Notes: generated by a model not told the origin, from the letters alone. A stretch of DNA of 64,000 bases from an uncultured Flavobacteriales bacterium (GCA_913058295.1 CAJXRD010000009.1:1-64000), one strand, 5' to 3'; positions 55,159 through 64,000 are shown, counted from the first letter of the stretch. A program made the numbers and translations.

Positions 55159-57006
55159 ATGGGAGATCAAAAAATTAATACTATCACAGATAAGCAAGCG
55201 CGCTCAAAATTTATACGAAATTTATTGAACGACATTCAAGCCCTAGAAATAATGCTTGAAAAAGGAATGTTTGAAAGTGATATTACTAGAATTGGTTCTG
55301 AACAAGAGTTTTGTTTAGTTACCGAAAACTGGCGCCCCTCAAAAAAATCTGCTGAGATTTTAAAAGATATTGACGACCCACATTTTACTACAGAAATTGC
55401 TTTATTTAATCTTGAAATTAATTTAGATCCTATAGAATTAAAAGAGGACGCTTTTTCAAAAGTTGAAAAGCAATTAAACACATTACTTAAGAAAGCTTCA
55501 GACTCCGCAAAAAAGTTTGATAATAAGATTGTTCTTACCGGAATTCTACCAACCATCACCAAAAGAGAATTGGAGTTCGATTTTATGACTCCTTTAGATA
55601 GATATTGGATGTTAAATAATATGCTAAAAGAGTTAAGAGGAAAAGACTTTAGAATGCATATTCGTGGTGTTGATGAGCTATTTATAAAACATAATTCGGT
55701 TCTCTTTGAAGGCTGTAACACTAGTTTTCAACTACATCTTCAAATAGAACCAGATGATTTTATATCCAGCTATAATTGGGCTCAAACCATTACTGGACCA
55801 GTTCTTGGTATTTGCTCTAATTCTCCTCTATTATTAGGTCGAGAACTTTGGAGTGAAACAAGAATTGCACTGTTTCAACAAAGTATCGATACCCGAAATT
55901 CTTCACATGCTCTAGAGGACAAACTATCTAGAGTTTCCTTTAGTAAAGAATGGGCTACAGGATCTGTATTGGATATTTTCAAAAATGACATTTCAAATCA
56001 TAAAATAATAATAGCAAAAGATATTGAATCGAATTCAATAGAAGATATAAAAAACGGTAAAGCACCTAAACTTGAAGCATTATGCACTTTTAATGGCACA
56101 GTATACCGTTGGAATCGCCCTTGCTACGGAGTAGGAAACGGCAAAGCGCATTTAAGAATTGAAAATAGATATATTCCAGCTGGTCCAACTACTTTAGATG
56201 AAATGGCAAATTTTGCATTTTGGGTAGGTTTAATGATGGGCAGGCCATCAAAATATGATAACATGCCTAGTATTATGGACTTTAAAGATGCCAAAGCAAA
56301 TTTTATCAAGGCGGCAAGAACTGGTAAAGAGTCTGTATTAACATGGATGGGAAAGGAAATTTCACTTAGAGAATTAATTATCAATGAGCTTATACCAATT
56401 GCAAAAGAAGGATTAAAAAAAGCTTCCATAAATAAAAAAGACATCGATCGTTTATTAGGAATTATAAAAGATAGAGCTGAAGGAAATACGGGAGCGCAAT
56501 GGAAAGTAGCAAATTACCGTCACCTGCGAAAATCCTTAAAACAAGATGATGCCTTAGGTGCATTAACAAAACAAATGTATAATAATCAAGAAACTGGGCT
56601 ACCTGTTCATCAATGGCCTATGTTTGACAAATCACCAAGTAATTACCAAGATGCACATTTAGTTGGTCATGTAATGTCGACTCAATTATTTACTGTTCAT
56701 GAAAATGATTTGGCCGACTTAGCCATTAATATCATGGAATGGAAAGAAGTTCGTCATGTTCCTGTTGAAAACACAAAAGGGGAATTAACAGGCCTTTTAA
56801 CTTGGGCGCACCTGGAGAAATATAAAGACAATGATATTGATAGTGTTGTTGCTGATATTATGATGAAAAATGTTTACATTGTCCACCCCGAAACCAAGAT
56901 TTTAGAAGCTATTCATCTAATGAAAATTAATGATATTGGATGCCTTCCAGTTGTCCAAGATAAAAGTTTAGTAGGGATTATTACCATAAAGGATATAATT
57001 GCATAA
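55159..57006 (+). CDS. GCS2-like carboxylate-amine ligase fused to two CBS domains
   Basis: 615 residues. The first ~470 are a glutamate-cysteine-ligase (GCS2)-type amidoligase: RIGSEQEFCLVTENWRPS with Glu48 and Glu50, TTEIALFNLEINLDPIEL (Asn84, Glu86), LQPDDF-type segments, and RIENRYIPAGPTTLDEM. The last ~135 are a CBS pair: MSTQLFTVHENDLADLAINIMEWKEVRHVPV and VADIMMKNVYIVHPETKILEAIHLMK, ending IGCLPVVQDKSLVGIITIKDI. CBS pairs bind adenine nucleotides and usually regulate. A GCS2 ligase makes an amide bond between a carboxylate and an amine with ATP. It is not an obvious gshA, since the CBS fusion and neighbours differ. An AstE-like gene starts 2 nt later. Confidence 0.8.
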   Translation: MGDQKINTITDKQARSKFIRNLLNDIQALEIMLEKGMFESDITRIGSEQEFCLVTENWRPSKKSAEILKDIDDPHFTTEIALFNLEINLDPIELKEDAFSKVEKQLNTLLKKASDSAKKFDNKIVLTGILPTITKRELEFDFMTPLDRYWMLNNMLKELRGKDFRMHIRGVDELFIKHNSVLFEGCNTSFQLHLQIEPDDFISSYNWAQTITGPVLGICSNSPLLLGRELWSETRIALFQQSIDTRNSSHALEDKLSRVSFSKEWATGSVLDIFKNDISNHKIIIAKDIESNSIEDIKNGKAPKLEALCTFNGTVYRWNRPCYGVGNGKAHLRIENRYIPAGPTTLDEMANFAFWVGLMMGRPSKYDNMPSIMDFKDAKANFIKAARTGKESVLTWMGKEISLRELIINELIPIAKEGLKKASINKKDIDRLLGIIKDRAEGNTGAQWKVANYRHLRKSLKQDDALGALTKQMYNNQETGLPVHQWPMFDKSPSNYQDAHLVGHVMSTQLFTVHENDLADLAINIMEWKEVRHVPVENTKGELTGLLTWAHLEKYKDNDIDSVVADIMMKNVYIVHPETKILEAIHLMKINDIGCLPVVQDKSLVGIITIKDIIA

Positions 57007-57008
57007 TA

Positions 57009-58211
57009 ATGACAAATGTTTTTAGTAAAGCCCTACATAAAACGATACAAGTAAATCGTATCATAGGTAAAATAGAAGGTTCACAGCCTGGACCAACATT
57101 AATTTTTACAGCTGGAATTCATGGCAATGAGCCTTCTGGTATATTTGCATTACAAGAGGTATTAGAGGAATTAAAAGAAAAAAACACCCCAATTCACGGA
57201 ACAATTTATGCTTTAAGCGGTAACCTTACTGCCCTTGAAGAAGGTACCCGTTATCACCATCAAGACTTAAACAGAATGTGGACTAGCGATAGGATGCATA
57301 AAATTAATGGTGGAGATTTAAATGAAGAAGATAAAGATACAGTCCAGCAATTAGATATTTGTAATTCCATTAATACAATTTTAGAAAATGAAAAGGGTCC
57401 TTTTTACTTTATGGATCTACACACTACTTCTAGTGAAACTATTCCTTTTTTAACGGTTAATGACAGCCTTTTAAACAGAGCCTTTACAAAACAATATCCT
57501 ATTCCAATTGTTTTAGGAATTGAAGAGTATTTAGAAGGCCCCTTACTAAGTTATATCAATGAATTAGGTTATGTAGCATTTGGGTTTGAAGGAGGACAAC
57601 ATGATGACTTATCTTCTATTGAAAATCATATTGCTTTTATATATTTATCCTTATTATATACAGAAAGTATTGCTATAGATACTTTTAATTATCAAAAACA
57701 TTACGATATTCTAGCAAAGACTTCGGTTGACTCTCAGGATATATTTGAAATATATTTTCATTATAAAATAAAGAAGGAAGAAACTTTTAAAATGAATCCT
57801 GGCTTTTTAAATTTTCAACATATCCATAAAGGGCAGGAACTAGCAAAAAGCAATGGCTCTATTATTTACGCAGAAAAATCTGGCAGAATGTTAATGCCAC
57901 AGTACCAAAGCCAGGGAGATGATGGCTTCTTTTCTATTCGAAAAATTCCACCGGTTTTCCTTAGCTTATCAAAGACATTAAGAAACATAAGGTTTGATCG
58001 CATTTTACCAATTTTACCAGGAATTAGGTGGCAAACCGATAAGCAAGATGCATTATTAGTTAACCGAAAAATTGCTTGGTTATTTGCCAAACAATTTTTT
58101 CATTTAATGGGTTATCGAAGTAGGGAAATAAGCAATGATTACCTTCTTGTAAAAAACCGTGAAGTTGCTTCCCGAAATGAAGATTACAAAGAAGTATCCT
58201 GGGCAAAATAA
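57009..58211 (+). CDS. Succinylglutamate desuccinylase/aspartoacylase family protein
   Basis: 400 residues of the AstE/AspA branch of the M14 fold. Zinc ligands: AGIHGNEPSGI (His38, Glu41) and FMDLHTTSSET (His138, with Asp136). Substrate arginine is in HHQDLNRMWTSDR (Arg89). These proteins hydrolyse N-acyl or amide bonds on amino acids. Directly coupled to the GCS2-CBS gene (2 nt), it would undo or trim the amide product, or act on the same metabolite. The C-terminal ~180 residues (from about 225) form an extra domain with FMNPGFLNFQHIHKGQ-like strands. The true substrate is unknown. Confidence 0.82.
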   Translation: MTNVFSKALHKTIQVNRIIGKIEGSQPGPTLIFTAGIHGNEPSGIFALQEVLEELKEKNTPIHGTIYALSGNLTALEEGTRYHHQDLNRMWTSDRMHKINGGDLNEEDKDTVQQLDICNSINTILENEKGPFYFMDLHTTSSETIPFLTVNDSLLNRAFTKQYPIPIVLGIEEYLEGPLLSYINELGYVAFGFEGGQHDDLSSIENHIAFIYLSLLYTESIAIDTFNYQKHYDILAKTSVDSQDIFEIYFHYKIKKEETFKMNPGFLNFQHIHKGQELAKSNGSIIYAEKSGRMLMPQYQSQGDDGFFSIRKIPPVFLSLSKTLRNIRFDRILPILPGIRWQTDKQDALLVNRKIAWLFAKQFFHLMGYRSREISNDYLLVKNREVASRNEDYKEVSWAK

Positions 58212-58247
58212 CAAATATTCTATCATCAATTGTATGTTAAATAATCT

Positions 58248-59411
58248 ATGAATTTAATAGAAGTTAAAACAAAAGGGGACGCAAAGAAGTTTATCACTCT
58301 TTCCATTGATTTATATAAAAATGAAAGCGCTTGGATTAGACCTATAGATAAAGAAATTGAGGCTGTTTTTAATCCTAATGAAAATAGTAATTTTAAAAAT
58401 GGGGAATGTATAAGATGGGTTCTGGAAGACAAGCATAAAGTAATAGGTCGTATTGCAGCATTTGTCAATCATAGCACAGCTTCTAAAGATAATAATCAAG
58501 CTACTGGAGGTATTGGTTATTTTGAATGCATTAACAATCAAGAAGCAGCGGATATTCTTTTTAATATTAGTGAAAATTGGTTAAAAGAAATGGGTATGGA
58601 AGCCATGGATGGACCTATTAATTTTGGGGATCGTGATAAATGGTGGGGATTATTAACCAAAGGTTTTGACATAGAGCCAAATTACCAATGCAATTATAAC
58701 TTTTCATATTATCAAGAGCTATTTGAAAATTATGGCTTTCAAAATTATTTTGACCAATATACTTTTACAAGAAAGATATTAGATCCTATAAACCATAGAC
58801 TCCAATATAAGGCGGATATTATAAAAAAAGATCCAGATTATACTTTTGAACATTTCAGTATGAAAAAGTTCAAAAAACAAACCACAGACATAATTAGTAT
58901 TTATAATAAAGCTTGGGTAGGACATAATGGAGTTTCAGAAATGACACAAGAAAAAGGGGAAGCAATCATCAACCAATTAAAACCAATTTTAGAAGAAAAA
59001 ATAATTTGGTTAGGTTATTACAAAGAGGAACCCATCGCATTTTATATCAATATTCCAGATGCCAATCAAATCTTAAAGTATGTAAACGGGAAAATGGACT
59101 TAATAGGAAAGCTGAAATTTTTATGGTATAAGAGATTCAGTAAAAATCAGAAAATGCTCGGTATAATATTTGGCGTTGTTCCAGAACACCAAGGAAAAGG
59201 GGTTGATGGTGCTATTATACTAGCATCACTTGACACATTACATAGCATATCTAATAAGTATCCTGTTACTGAGATTAAAGGAATAGGTGATTTTAATAGA
59301 AAAATGATTCTAGTAATAAAACAAGTAGGTGGAGATATTTGCAAAGTACATAGTACTTATCGTTATTTATTTGATAGAGAAAAGCCTTTTGAGAGAATGA
59401 AAAATATTTGA
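58248..59411 (+). CDS. GNAT-like protein of the YghO type
   Basis: 387 residues. It reads as two tandem GNAT-like halves. The first has WVLEDKHKVIGRIAAFVNH, GGIGYFECINNQEAADILFN and MDGPINFGDRDKWWGLLTKGF. The second has IIWLGYYKEEPIAFYINIPD and IFGVVPEHQGKGVDGAII, with the acetyl-CoA loop in HQGKGVDG. I would place it with the YghO-type proteins of unknown function. Its position, 36 nt after the AstE-like gene, suggests it works with the amidoligase cluster. Transfer of an acyl or aminoacyl group is possible. No signal peptide. Confidence 0.7.
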   Translation: MNLIEVKTKGDAKKFITLSIDLYKNESAWIRPIDKEIEAVFNPNENSNFKNGECIRWVLEDKHKVIGRIAAFVNHSTASKDNNQATGGIGYFECINNQEAADILFNISENWLKEMGMEAMDGPINFGDRDKWWGLLTKGFDIEPNYQCNYNFSYYQELFENYGFQNYFDQYTFTRKILDPINHRLQYKADIIKKDPDYTFEHFSMKKFKKQTTDIISIYNKAWVGHNGVSEMTQEKGEAIINQLKPILEEKIIWLGYYKEEPIAFYINIPDANQILKYVNGKMDLIGKLKFLWYKRFSKNQKMLGIIFGVVPEHQGKGVDGAIILASLDTLHSISNKYPVTEIKGIGDFNRKMILVIKQVGGDICKVHSTYRYLFDREKPFERMKNI

Positions 59412-59433
59412 AAATTTTATATTCAAATATTTT

Positions 59434-60375
59434 TTATAAATTCTGAATATTAAGCTTCAAGATTTCAAATTCAGATACCATATCTTCCATAATTTCTGCA
59501 GCGGACTTAATTTCGTTTATCAAACCAGAAATTTGACCAATTTCTAGTTCACCATCCACTAAATCTCCTTCAAACATTCCCTTCTTAGCTCTTGCCCTAC
59601 CCAACAAATCAAGTAATTCTTGTTTTGAAGGATTGGATTTATAGAGTTCCATAAGTTCATCAAAAAAACTATTCTTAAGCAAACGTACAGGAGCTAATTC
59701 TTTTAATGTCAATAAAGTATCTCCTTCGCTTGCACTAACAATCATTTCTTTAAAAGCTTGATGTGCGCTTGATTCAATACTTGCCGCAAAACGACTTCCA
59801 ACTTGTACCCCATCTGCACCTAAAACCATTGCAGCCAACATCCCACGTCCGTTACTTATTCCTCCAGCAGCTATTAATGGAATCTTTAGTTTTTCCTTCA
59901 CCATTGGTATTAAGGTAAAAGTTGTGGTCTCTTCACGTCCATTGTGGCCCCCAGCTTCAAATCCTTCAGCAACAACAGCATCTACACCGGCATCTTGCGC
60001 TTTTAATGCAAATTTCACACTACTAACCACATGAACAACGGTAATACCGTTATCTTTTAATCTTGCTGTATGTGTTTTTGGATTTCCTGCAGAAGTAAAA
60101 ACAATTTTTACCCCCTCATCGATAATAATCTGAATGATTTCTTCAATATTGGGATAAAGCATAGGTACATTAACCCCAAAAGGATTAGTTGTAGCTTTCT
60201 TACATTTTATAATGTGTTCTCTTAAAACTTCTGGGTACATAGAGCCAGCACCTATTAAGCCTAATCCTCCTGCATTACTTACGGCGCTTGCTAATCTCCA
60301 TCCACTCACCCAAATCATTCCTCCTTGAACAATTGGGTGTTGGATGTTAAAAAGTTCCGTAATTTTATTTTGCAC
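59434..60375 (-). CDS. Nitronate monooxygenase / FabK-like flavoprotein
   Basis: 313 residues, FMN-dependent TIM barrel of the 2-nitropropane dioxygenase family, which also holds the enoyl-ACP reductase FabK. Landmarks are HPIVQGGMIWVSGWRLASAVSNAGGLGLIG (opening), GVNVPMLYPN, VAEGFEAGGHNGREE with His144, and IAAGGISNGRGMLAAMVLGADGVQVGSRF. The same motif is found in FabK and NMO, so the activity is undecided. The ATG overlaps the stop of the subtilase gene by one base, so it is the last gene of the mnmA-subtilase-flavoprotein operon. Confidence 0.82.
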   Translation of the reverse strand: MQNKITELFNIQHPIVQGGMIWVSGWRLASAVSNAGGLGLIGAGSMYPEVLREHIIKCKKATTNPFGVNVPMLYPNIEEIIQIIIDEGVKIVFTSAGNPKTHTARLKDNGITVVHVVSSVKFALKAQDAGVDAVVAEGFEAGGHNGREETTTFTLIPMVKEKLKIPLIAAGGISNGRGMLAAMVLGADGVQVGSRFAASIESSAHQAFKEMIVSASEGDTLLTLKELAPVRLLKNSFFDELMELYKSNPSKQELLDLLGRARAKKGMFEGDLVDGELEIGQISGLINEIKSAAEIMEDMVSEFEILKLNIQNL

Positions 60376-61994
60376 TATTCCTTGATTACTTTAAAACTAA
60401 TACTCTTGTTATTAGATCTAATCGTTGCGATATACATTCCTGGCTTTAATGTCTCTATATCAACCACATTATTAGTTGTAGAAACTTGGGTTGTTAAAAT
60501 CTCTTTTCCTAAAACAGTATGCACTGTAAATTGTGCATTTTGAATTTGTTGTGGAAATGAAATATTTATTCTTGAAGCAACCGGATTTGGATATAAAGCG
60601 AAATTAGACATCAGAAAGTCATTTTCATTTGCCAATATTTCCAATGCAATATAAGCATCTTCAAAATTTGGAATTCCATAACCCATTTGATTGGTAGGGT
60701 TATTAAAAAGATGTGCTGATTCTCTAACAACTTGCATAATATTACCATTTGGAACTTCTGGTCTTGATTCCCATAAACAGGCTACAACACCTGCCATAAT
60801 TGGAGAACTAAAAGAAGTTCCACTACTAGAACCCACGGTACCATTGGTTTCGATAACTGCTGAACCAGATCCCTGTGCCATTACATCTGGCTTAATTCTT
60901 CCGTCTGTAGTTGGTCCATAAGAACTGAAGGAAGCATAGCTCCCATCTGAATTAACAGCTCCTATTGTTAATACCCCTTTAGAATCTGCTGGTGTTCCAG
61001 GAAATGGTGAGCCAGAATTTCCACTATTCCCTGAAGAACAAACTAAAATCATTCCTTTATCAAAAGCAATGTTTCCACCTCTTGCTGCAAAAGTAGTTTC
61101 ACCGTCTAAATCATCATAAGAGTGAGTATAATTGTTGTTATCATATCCTTTATAACTCAAAGAAGTGTTTACTACATCTACTCCAAGACTATCAGACCTT
61201 TCTAAAGCTTCCACCCAATGCGCTTCTTCTAAAGGTGTTTCTGTTGGAGTATATTCAGTTACAAAAAAGTAATAAGAAGCTTGAGGAGCTGTACCTACAA
61301 ATTCATCTTGTAAAAAACCTCCAATATCACTAGAAGTATTTGTACCATGAGAACTAGTCCCGTCTACATTAGTGCTTCTTGCTTGAAAATCGTAAGTTCC
61401 TAATAATCTCCCTTCATTTACCATATCTGCAAAACCAGGGTTTGTATTTACTGAAGGAAAACCTGCATCCAAAACTGCAATTATCATATCCTCACCAGTA
61501 TAATCTAATTCATGTAAATAGTCTCCAGATAGCATTTCAATTTGGTTTGCAGCTTCACCATAATTATATACTATTCTATTGGTTTCATTTTCTAAAGCAA
61601 ATTTATCTTCCAAAGGTTCTCCTGGAAATAAATTTAAATCCTTGTCTGCATATTCAATATTTACAACAAAAGGAAGGCTTAATAAATCTTCAATATTAGA
61701 CTCTGTACCTATAACATATACACAGTTCATCCATTTAGATTTTGAATAAACAGTGATACCTGTTGCATCTTTCACTTGAGAGATATAAGCTTCGTTAACT
61801 GGAACGTCTCTTTCATCTATAGGGGTATTTTGTAATAGCTTACGATCTATAGCATCTTGTGTAAGTATGGTTATTGGATCTGCTAAAGATTCTTCTACAT
61901 TTTCTTTATCTGCAAAAAATACCCAAGCATCTTGAGTTTGTCCATAACTTTGTTGAACCAACAAAATCATAAATAAAAATAATAATTTTTTCAT
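60375..61994 (-). CDS. S8 family serine peptidase with T9SS sorting domain
   Basis: 539 residues. Signal peptide (LLFLFMILLVQQSYG|QT), a pro-region to about 150, and a subtilisin domain with Asp176 (VLDAGFP), His216 (TSSHGTNTSS), oxyanion Asn323 (SGNSG) and Ser394 (SGTSFSSPIMAG). The second His of the usual HGTH motif is Asn here. A type-A T9SS domain begins FALYPNPVASRINISFPQ and ends ISFKVIKE. Secreted peptidase, substrate unknown. Starts 10 nt after mnmA and overlaps the flavoprotein gene by one base. Confidence 0.92.
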   Translation of the reverse strand: MKKLLFLFMILLVQQSYGQTQDAWVFFADKENVEESLADPITILTQDAIDRKLLQNTPIDERDVPVNEAYISQVKDATGITVYSKSKWMNCVYVIGTESNIEDLLSLPFVVNIEYADKDLNLFPGEPLEDKFALENETNRIVYNYGEAANQIEMLSGDYLHELDYTGEDMIIAVLDAGFPSVNTNPGFADMVNEGRLLGTYDFQARSTNVDGTSSHGTNTSSDIGGFLQDEFVGTAPQASYYFFVTEYTPTETPLEEAHWVEALERSDSLGVDVVNTSLSYKGYDNNNYTHSYDDLDGETTFAARGGNIAFDKGMILVCSSGNSGNSGSPFPGTPADSKGVLTIGAVNSDGSYASFSSYGPTTDGRIKPDVMAQGSGSAVIETNGTVGSSSGTSFSSPIMAGVVACLWESRPEVPNGNIMQVVRESAHLFNNPTNQMGYGIPNFEDAYIALEILANENDFLMSNFALYPNPVASRINISFPQQIQNAQFTVHTVLGKEILTTQVSTTNNVVDIETLKPGMYIATIRSNNKSISFKVIKE

Positions 61995-62004
61995 AGCTTT
62001 TTTT

Positions 62005-63195
62005 TTAAGAAATTACTCCACTCCCTAACAATTCCTCCCCTTTATACCAGGCAACAAACTGACCTTCAGTGATTGCAGATTGTGGATTTTCAAAGATAAT
62101 GTAAAGTCCTGAATTTGTTTTGTTCAGAGTTGCTTTTTCTAGTGGTTGTCTATAACGTATGCGAGCCATTACATCAAGTGTTTCTCCTACTTGTAATTTT
62201 TTATCCTTTCTAACCCAATGTATTTCTTCTTGTTTTACAAATAATCCATTTCTATATAAGCCAGGGTGATCTTTTCCTTGTCCCACATAAATAATATTTT
62301 CATTTACATCGGTATCGATTACAAATAATGGTTCTTTAGTCCCACCTACTGCCAATCCCTTTCGTTGACCTTTTGTAAAATAATGAGCACCTTGATGGGT
62401 TCCAACAATTTTCCCATCTTCTTTTACATAGCTAGGTTTTTGAGAAAGGAATTTATTTTTTTCTTCTTCTGAAGTAAATTCAGGAGTTTCTTTTTTGTAG
62501 GCTGAGAAACCAGAAGAAATCTCTATGATATTTCCTTCTTTAGGTTTTAGTTTTTGTTGAAGAAATTCTGGAAGACGTACTTTTCCAATAAAACATAAAC
62601 CTTGAGAATCTCTTTTTTCAGCCGTAATTAACCCCTGTTCCTTTGCTATTTTTCGAACATCTGGTTTTAGTATTTCTCCAACCGGAAATAATGTTTTAGA
62701 TAATTGCTCTTGTGACAATTGACATAAAAAATAAGACTGGTCTTTATTTGGATCTTTTCCTGCCAATAATTGGTAGGTTTTATTTCCATTATTTTCTATC
62801 ACATCTTTTCTGCAATAATGTCCTGTAGCAACATAATCTGCACCAAGTTCTAAAGCAATCTTTAAAAAGACATCGAATTTTATTTCCCGATTACAAAGTA
62901 CATCTGGATTTGGTGTTCTTCCCATTTCGTATTCTCGAAACATATAATCCACAATTTTTTCTTTGTACTCAGCACTTAAATCTACAGTTTGAAATGGAAT
63001 TTCCAATTTTTCGGCAACCATCATGGCATCATTACTATCGTCTAACCAAGGGCATTCATCAGAAATAGTTACTGAATCATCATGCCAATTTTTCATAAAT
63101 AGACCTATAACATCATAGTCTTGCTCCTTTAAAAGATAGGCAGCAACACTTGAATCTACACCTCCTGAAAGACCAACAACTACACGCTTTTTCAT
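62005..63195 (-). CDS. mnmA: tRNA-specific 2-thiouridylase MnmA
   Basis: 396 residues from ATG 63195. Thiolates U34 of Lys, Glu and Gln tRNAs. PP-loop [18 protein letters not shown] with Asp14, and catalytic cysteines in [12 protein letters not shown] (Cys101) and [10 protein letters not shown] (Cys201). Further landmarks: [13 protein letters not shown] and [16 protein letters not shown] longer in-frame ATG (63234) is upstream of the -7 box TATCTTTG (63214-63221), so it cannot be used from that promoter. The gene heads an operon with the subtilase and the flavoprotein. Confidence 0.95.
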   Translation of the reverse strand: MKKRVVVGLSGGVDSSVAAYLLKEQDYDVIGLFMKNWHDDSVTISDECPWLDDSNDAMMVAEKLEIPFQTVDLSAEYKEKIVDYMFREYEMGRTPNPDVLCNREIKFDVFLKIALELGADYVATGHYCRKDVIENNGNKTYQLLAGKDPNKDQSYFLCQLSQEQLSKTLFPVGEILKPDVRKIAKEQGLITAEKRDSQGLCFIGKVRLPEFLQQKLKPKEGNIIEISSGFSAYKKETPEFTSEEEKNKFLSQKPSYVKEDGKIVGTHQGAHYFTKGQRKGLAVGGTKEPLFVIDTDVNENIIYVGQGKDHPGLYRNGLFVKQEEIHWVRKDKKLQVGETLDVMARIRYRQPLEKATLNKTNSGLYIIFENPQSAITEGQFVAWYKGEELLGSGVIS

Positions 63196-63213
63196 AAAAA
63201 TATTTAAGAAGTG

Positions 63214-63221
63214 CAAAGATA
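63214..63221 (-). promoter_or_regulatory. -7 element (TATCTTTG on minus strand) deciding the mnmA start
   Basis: Matches TAnnTTTG on the minus strand, 18 nt before ATG 63195 and downstream of the competing ATG 63234, so it favours the shorter protein. No -33 TTG at the usual spacing. Confidence 0.5.
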
Positions 63222-63337
63222 CCTTTTTTGGCATATAATTTTATTTAATTCCAGATTAGTAGAAGCCAAAAGTGCTGCTTTTTAAAACATTAACATTTTT
63301 TTATTAAAATAAATAGTTATTTTGTTTAATAAAAGTA

Positions 63338-63345
63338 TATCTTTG
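63338..63345 (+). promoter_or_regulatory. -7 element (TATCTTTG) for the fasciclin gene
   Basis: Matches TAnnTTTG, 29 nt before the ATG at 63375. A TTG lies at 63322, only 13 nt before it, closer than the usual 19-20. Confidence 0.45.
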
Positions 63346-63374
63346 TTAAACATTTAAAACTTAAAACAAAAAAA

Positions 63375-64000
63375 ATGAACTATTTAAAAACATTAAAAAG
63401 ATTTAGTCTGGTATTAATATTATTAGTCGCATTTACTTCATGTAGTGATGATGATGACAATAATGTAATACCAGAAGAAAAGAATATTGTAGAACTAGCG
63501 CTTGAAACTCCAGAATTAGCTTCTTTAGTTGCAGCTTTAGGTGCTGCAGATGGAGACTTAGTTAATGTATTACAGGGTGATGGTCCTTTTACAGTATTAG
63601 CTCCAACAAATGCAGCATTTACAGCATTCTTAAATGCAAATGGATTTAATTCTTTAGAAGATGTACCTACAGATGTATTGTCTCAAGTACTTTTAAACCA
63701 TGTAATTATGGCTGATGTCGTATCGGCAGATTTAATTTCAGCTGGAGCAGGTTATGCTGCTGGAAGCTCTGCAAATGCAAGTGGAGACAACATAAGTATT
63801 TATTATAATACTTCAAATGGTGTAAGATTTAACAATACCGCTACAGTAACTACTGCGGATATAGATGCTTCAAACGGAACTATACATATTATAGATGCAG
63901 TTTTAGGCTTACCAGATATTGTAGATCATGCGATTGCAAATCCTGAATTTTCAAGTTTAGTTGCTGCTTTAGGAGCTGCAGATGGAGACTTAGTAAGTGC
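63375..64000 (+). CDS. Fasciclin (FAS1) domain lipoprotein (3' end outside window)
   Basis: No stop is reached before base 64000, so the C-terminus is outside; 208 residues are visible. Lipoprotein signal VLILLVAFTSC with Cys23, then an Asp-rich linker (SDDDDNN). The first FAS1 domain reads NIVELALETPELASLVAALGAADG, then GPFTVLAPTNAAFTAFL (conserved FAS1 H1 box) and NGTIHIIDAVL (H2 box). A second copy begins ANPEFSSLVAALGAADGDLV, so at least two tandem domains are present. FAS1 proteins mediate cell-surface adhesion. The ATG at 63375 follows the -7 box by 29 nt. Confidence 0.85.
   Translation, partial: MNYLKTLKRFSLVLILLVAFTSCSDDDDNNVIPEEKNIVELALETPELASLVAALGAADGDLVNVLQGDGPFTVLAPTNAAFTAFLNANGFNSLEDVPTDVLSQVLLNHVIMADVVSADLISAGAGYAAGSSANASGDNISIYYNTSNGVRFNNTATVTTADIDASNGTIHIIDAVLGLPDIVDHAIANPEFSSLVAALGAADGDLVS

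Noticed and set aside
55159-57006. Glutathione biosynthesis (gshA) for the GCS2-like gene
   Set aside because: The CBS fusion and the AstE-like and GNAT-like neighbours are not those of gshA, and no gshB is near. I kept the neutral amidoligase call.
1-64000. CRISPR arrays, tRNA or rRNA genes, prophage or insertion sequences
   Set aside because: I looked for regular direct repeats, cloverleaf-like segments and transposase motifs and saw none. Short tRNA-like folds could be missed by eye.

Overview
The window reads as a chromosome segment of a low-GC member of the Flavobacteriaceae (phylum Bacteroidota). Three things support this. (1) At least fourteen gene starts carry the Bacteroidota -7 element TAnnTTTG; four of these also have a TTG 19-20 nt further upstream. 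(2) Two secreted proteins end in type IX secretion (T9SS) sorting domains. (3) Gene families typical of the group are present: DUF3276, DUF5672, Haem_bd, long NusB, a CarboxypepD_reg-TonB receptor, leucine dehydrogenase and tandem parvulin-type chaperones. I saw no tRNA, rRNA, CRISPR array, phage genes or insertion sequence. The nearest thing to a mobile element is a ~108-nt dispersed-type inverted repeat.

Layout. 1-3171: surface-polysaccharide genes (a glycosyltransferase cut by the window edge, a WaaP/InaA-like kinase, a rhamnosyltransferase-like enzyme, and a DUF5672 gene with an apparent one-base frameshift). 3375-6917: tRNA maturation (Sua5/YrdC, CCA-adding-type enzyme), an acetyltransferase and haem A synthase. 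6989-11460: pRiA4b-ORF3-like protein, nucleoid-associated protein, uvrB and an RluF-type pseudouridine synthase. 11461-11916: gene-poor, with a minus-strand terminator and a short ORF. 11917-17139: sucC, formate-THF ligase, guanine deaminase and a TlpA-type thioredoxin. 17256-20735: a GH109-like NAD-dependent glycosidase, a GHMP sugar kinase and a sugar nucleotidyltransferase, which look like one release-and-salvage route. 22712-25064: an AcrR-like repressor with a clear palindromic operator, a CPBP protease, a broken VOC gene and an intact VOC gene. 25133-33466: aconitase, then an envelope-folding block (three SurA/PpiD-type proteins plus a MoxR ATPase) divergent from a Skp/OmpH chaperone. 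33478-42564: guaB, an FMN-binding/membrane protein pair, a porin, a c-type haem-binding protein, 5'-nucleotidase, HMG-CoA lyase, a spondin-domain T9SS protein and pyrD. 42861-52407: TonB receptor, pepT, yajC/DUF1573/nusB, leucine dehydrogenase, an ABC exporter and DUF3276. 52500-59411: an M14 peptidase, then a GCS2-CBS amidoligase-like protein, an AstE/AspA-like deacylase and a GNAT-like protein. 59434-64000: mnmA, a T9SS subtilase and a FabK-like flavoprotein in one operon, then a fasciclin-domain lipoprotein that runs off the end.

Most of the window is ordinary housekeeping sequence. The best candidates for undescribed biology are the GCS2-CBS / AstE-like / GNAT-like cluster (55159-59411), the FMN_bind plus four-helix membrane pair (35025-36043), the glycosidase-kinase-nucleotidyltransferase run (17256-20735) and the AcrR-type operator whose divergent partner genes look decayed (24033-24631). 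All functional calls rest on reading motifs by eye; no database search was run.
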